Below are positions 60,164 to 64,000 of a stretch of 64,000 bases of DNA, piece by piece. The first letter of the stretch is position 1; the number at the start of each line of letters is the position of its first letter. Source of the DNA: Pampus argenteus (taxonomy: Eukaryota; Chordata; Actinopteri; Scombriformes; Stromateidae); the NCBI GenBank assembly GCA_036937835.1, contig CM072875.1:17329501-17393500 (forward strand). The letters are read 5' to 3'. The notes under the pieces are model-generated. The model was given only the letters and a program-made list of their open reading frames with translations. It ran no database searches and had not been told where the DNA came from. A program made the position numbers and the translations under genes.

Positions 60164-61044
60164 ATTGTTGTGTTTCTATGCTACTGCCCTGCCAAATTGT
60201 AGTTTAAAAGTGATATTTCCGAAGCTTAAAAGAGGTCCCATTAGTGGTATTGTACATTTTCTTCTACGTGTGTTATTGTGGCTCTTTAGTTTGACCGCTA
60301 GGTGGCACCAGAGGCACAGTTTGCATTGTGGATGCCCACCCAAACTTCAAATTTTAATCAGTATTGTAAGACCACACGTGATGCAAACATATACTGTTTA
60401 CTCCTATTGAACATTGATGTCGAGTCTCAGTCCGTTTCCATTGTTTCTCATGTTGTCCTACATTGTTGATAGTCTGAAAATCAAACTCCTATATGCACAA
60501 CATCGAGGGAGAATCTTGTTTTTGCTTGCCTGCACCGTTTTTAAATATCTAATAATTTGGGACCTCACGAATACCATGACCATTTGTCTTAACCACTAAT
60601 ACTAATTTCTGTCATAGGTGAGCTATGCATTGTGAATCTTGGACCTGTGCGTATTTGTGTAATTTTTGGACATATTCGTAGACTCATACAGTTGAATGTA
60701 TGGGCTTTTGTCAAGTTTTTGTTTTGTTTTGTTTTGTTTTTTTCACTGAGCCAAAAATGGGATATGCTCTGTTTTGTAGAAATAGCATCGCTACATCAAT
60801 GCAAGTCAAATTTAGCATGATGGAGGATTGTTGAGTAGAAGGAGTTGGATGATTGAAATGTGGAGAAAGTGCTGTTTTTTTTCATTGGAGCGATACTGTA
60901 GCTTTACGTAGGGAGCCAGACTTCTGTGGGACTCGAGCTGTGTCATTTTCATATGAATTAACGCTCTTTGTTTTTGTTGTTAATACTTCAAAGCTCCTTT
61001 TATATAGTATTTTTATAAATGCATACATGCAAATATTTAATAAA

Positions 61045-61256
61045 GTTTGTAACACACTATATTATAGTTATAAGCATTTAATGTAAGTATAACTTCTATA
61101 ATGGCATAACCTATACTATTACAGCTGTTACTATATTGTCATTTATTATCTGTTTATACAACAGCCTCCACTTATAGTTGTTGATAAATAAATTTAACAA
61201 CAATATAAATATAACACTTATATCTACTTACAGCTACATTATAGTGTGTTATAAAC
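61045..61256. mobile_element. 212-bp element with 23-bp terminal inverted repeats
   Basis: Left arm 61045-61067 (GTTTGTAACACACTATATT...) and right arm 61234-61256, complemented (GTTTATAACACACTATAAT...), match at 20 of 23 positions. The interior is AT-rich and non-coding. A lone related end (CAGCACACTATAATGTAGT) occurs at 11142-11160. This is a MITE-like element in the distal rab8a 3' region. Confidence 0.55.
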
Positions 61257-61577
61257 CGTTTATGAAATGTTGCAAATGTATACTGCTTATAAATGCGAAA
61301 ACAGGAGGACTTGAGGTGAAGTGTTATTCTTTTGTTTTTAAATCATATCACATGTCCTATATTGTACATCCCTTTTTACAGCCATGTTTTCATTCCATCG
61401 TTTGTGACGTACACGGGGGAGAGTAATAAATAATGCATTTTGGGGGAGAAGAAAAAAAAAAGTGAAGAAAAAAAATTGTAAATATCACATCGAACAAAGA
61501 GATCTACTTAAATTGTACTGTACTTTCTAAACCCATATGAATATGTATCTACAATTTGTAGATATGTGTACTTTTGA

Positions 61578-61586
61578 TTTAATAAA
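61578..61586. terminator. Overlapping poly(A) signals on both strands between rab8a and cib3
   Basis: The nine bases TTTAATAAA read as AATAAA on the plus strand (61581-61586) and ATTAAA on the minus strand (61583-61578). They lie between the convergent genes rab8a (stop 58627) and cib3 (stop 62267). For rab8a this would be the most distal of several candidate signals; the others are at 60158, 61039 and 61425. For cib3 I found no AATAAA nearer its stop. Confidence 0.4.
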
Positions 61587-62266
61587 ATAAGGTTATAAAA
61601 CTCGGCTTCACTGTTTACTGGCCTACTGTAGGAGGGAAAACTCTGCTGTCAGTTGAGTCCACAGCCTCCACAATGAAGTTTGATGTGTTCATGACTAATG
61701 CGTCTCCCTTTACTGGCTATGACCCGCTGGAAATATCCTGACATGTGTTTCTTTTATAGTGTTGTGTAAGTGAAACTCTAAAGACTCAAAACAAATCTAC
61801 TGTTGATGGCCACAGCTAATGAGCCTTAACTTTGATGGATTGGCTGACGCTTCCTCCTGATCGGAGACCAGCAGCTGTGCCAGAAACTTGTGTTATTTCT
61901 GCAGCTGATTATCAGATGTAGACTGGATGCGCTCCACTGAAATACTGGTCTATTTGTGTTCTTACTACAAGTTAAACAAATCCAAGCTGTCATAATTATA
62001 CTGTCAAACACACTCTGGGTGTTAAATGCCAAAGTCTGAGGAAGATCAAAATGTTTTTTGGTTGCAGTTTTGTTTTTTACAAAATAAGACACAGATGGAC
62101 AAAAGTTTAGATGTTCCAACGAGGAAACGTTCATTATACTGCGCATCTGTTGTTTTTTTATAGCGGAAACGTCAGGATTCCTCCTCTTTCCAGACAGTTT
62201 GTATTATTATAAGTCCACTGCTAGCTGCTCTTCTTATTAAGAAAGGCACACGGTTGCTTCATTTCC

Positions 62267-63829
62267 TTATATCCTTATGTGGAAGGTGCTGTGAACAGAA
62301 AATAGTTCTGTTTTGAGTTCCTCACTGGCAGTAAAAACACAAAGAAAAAGATAAAGTAGGTGAATTAATCTTTGATTTTATGGATAAATGGTTGCTACCT
62401 GAGGAAGTCTGGGGCTCTGACAATCATGTGCTGGAAGTCCTCCAGCGACAGACGTCCGTCGTTGTCCAGGTCGGCTTCATCCATCACCTTCTCACACACC
62501 ATCCTCACCTCGTCCTCCGTCAGCTCATTGCGCGTCAGCTTGTTGAGCGTCTTCTCCAGGTCTGACTTGCAGAGGAAGTCATCGTTGTTGAAATCTTGCA
62601 AAACAAAATTGAAAACTTGGGATATCGAGAATAATTCTGATTATTGTTTAAGACATTGTGTAGCGCATATTCAACGCTTCCTGTCTGTTAACAATCATAT
62701 TCACCCAACACACCCTGAACATCATTAGAAAGGTCATTTTTAAGTATCTGAGTCTTGTTTACCAAACCTATACCTTTCCAGTTGACCTCCTCCATTGACC
62801 TGAATAATGAATGAAAAGTTTCCTTGACCCATGACCATGTCAATGTATATGTGTCCTCTTCATCTGTCAGCATTTCTTAATTAGAGGGACACTGGTGCTG
62901 AGCACAAACTGGCCTTTGACAAGCTTATTGCCTCCGTTAATCATTTATAACATCCTGTGCACCATCCGTCGTGCTTAAAGCTCCATAATCTTATACCACG
63001 CTTTAGCACAGGATTACCTTGTTTCATAGACTACTATTGACCTCACTGGAGAAATATTAATTATTATGTTGCACACATTTGGGACACTTCTTCAAATACT
63101 GTATGTTACCATAAATCTTGAAAGCGTAATAGGCCTTGAGGTCACGCGGGGCCATCTCACTCAGGACTGAGAACATGTCCAAGAAGTCGTCCAGGGTCAT
63201 GTTTCCCTCTCCGTCCTCCGAGAAAACCTCAGCGATCCTCTGACGAAACGGGTTGTCCTGGACGGCAAGAAAATCCCATAAAACTTCTGAGAACAAATTC
63301 ATGCAGAATTATGAACTGGTGCATGGTGAACGAGGATCTGAATGGCTTCCTTTTTGCTCTCATATTCTTGTCTGATTTTTTTCTTTCTTTTTCTTAACAT
63401 AAGCCGTAACGTTGTCACAATTTGGAACAAGATAAGGAAACAAAGTATAATCCTCACTCTCCCTTTCTCAAGACATGTGAATGACCAGTGTGTGTTTGAC
63501 ACATCTGTTCAGCGTGCTGTCATTGTGTAAAAAGGCATATAATTGACCAATTTCCAACAAGTGTGCCCCGAGGGACCCACTAGCATTCTTCAAGTTTAAA
63601 GGAGTCAGGTGACGTATAACCTTTCAAAGAATTCTGTCGATTAGTTGGCCATTAATTATGGATTGAGAACACAGGGGGAGCGGGTCTGCAGGGTGTGCGT
63701 GGAGCACACGGGTCTACCTTCAGCTCAGGCATGCTGCCAATCAGCTCATATGGTAACTTCACATCTGGGTGGTTGGTGTAGTCAAGGGGAACGAGCTGCG
63801 GTGCCAAATCCCGATAGCGGTAGAACAAT
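62267..63829 (-). CDS. cib3: Calcium and integrin-binding family member 3, 3' part (first exons outside window)
   Basis: EF-hand protein of the CIB family; CIB2/CIB3 bind TMC channel proteins of the hair-cell mechanotransduction complex (established knowledge). Exons in gene order: 63829-63718, 63257-63110, 62594-62399, 62288-62267, about 159 residues of a protein usually near 187 aa. They read LFYRYRDLAPQLVPLDYT, DNPFRQRIAEVFSEDG, LSEMAPRDLKAYYAFKIY, DFNNDDFLCKSDLE, DLDNDGRLSLEDFQ, then APDFL-STFHIRI. The last exon holds only seven codons plus the stop and was located by its acceptor and the CIB3 ending STFHIRI. The ORF appears to stop at 62395, but that TAG lies in the donor of the last intron. 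EF-hand 3 (DFNNDDFLCKSD) and EF-hand 4 (DLDNDGRLSLED) both have Asp at loop position 12. The visible 5' exon begins inside an Arg codon, so exons encoding the N-terminus lie beyond position 64000. Confidence 0.93.
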
Positions 63830-64000
63830 CTAGGATAGGGAAAGAAAAAAACAAAGTGCTTTTTATATTGATTTACAAGATATCTTCTGTATAGTTGTGT
63901 ATTGATGAGGAGCAATTAAAGAAAAGTTCTCTACTGTGGTCATTAGTTACACTTCAGTAACAGTAAAGTTCCCTCAATGCTTCCTAAAAGCAGTAATTTA
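63830..64000 (-). other. cib3: cib3 intron, window edge
   Basis: No upstream cib3 exon is visible in the last 171 bases. Confidence 0.8.

Larger units (their letters stand above)
58628..61577 (+). other. rab8a: rab8a 3'UTR and downstream DNA
   Basis: The 3'UTR probably begins here; where it ends depends on which poly(A) signal is used. It contains family E copy 4, a C-run (59850-59859), the inverted-repeat element 61045-61256 and a perfect match to the CTCF core at 60295-60308. No further gene. Confidence 0.5.

Noticed and set aside
62395..62397. TAG as the cib3 stop codon
   Set aside because: It lies in the splice donor (AG|GTAGC), and a downstream exon restores the family ending STFHIRI.
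62372..62728. 118-codon plus-strand ORF
   Set aside because: Antisense to the EF-hand exon of cib3.

Overview
This is vertebrate nuclear DNA, almost certainly from a percomorph teleost. Coding sequence lies in short exons with GT-AG introns, and CA/GT microsatellites and A/T runs are dense. Several dispersed repeats are ones I recognise from spiny-rayed fish genomes. No CRISPR array, bacterial operon, tRNA or rRNA was seen.

Layout. Positions 1-31267 contain no exon I can support: this is a gene-free flank with microsatellites, transposon relics and several repeat-poor blocks that look like conserved non-coding elements. Next comes ap1m1 on the minus strand (CDS 41959 down to 31268, 12 coding exons, 423 aa). 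Head-to-head with it is tpm4 on the plus strand (46239-54172), with two alternative first exons and two alternative last exons. rab8a follows on the plus strand (55758-58627, 8 exons, 206 aa). At the right edge cib3 lies on the minus strand (63829-62267), tail-to-tail with rab8a; its first exons lie beyond the window.

AP1M1, TPM4, RAB8A and CIB3 also lie close together on human 19p13.1 (established knowledge), so this is an old vertebrate synteny block. HSH2D and FAM32A, which sit among these genes in human, are not seen here. In human KLF2 lies beyond the 3' side of AP1M1. By analogy the left-hand gene-free flank may hold regulatory DNA for a klf2-type gene outside the window; this is inference only.

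The genes do not form a pathway. ap1m1 (clathrin adaptor AP-1) and rab8a (exocytic Rab) both act in trans-Golgi, endosomal and plasma-membrane traffic. tpm4 makes actin-binding coiled coils, and cib3 makes a calcium-binding protein linked to hair-cell mechanotransduction. I found no undescribed molecular system. The most distinctive signals are the fish-type tpm4 exon set with a GC-AG intron, TTAA-flanked inverted-repeat elements, an inverted repeat pair around the rab8a promoter, a perfect 13-bp hairpin at 7513-7543, and an overlapping two-strand poly(A) signal between rab8a and cib3.
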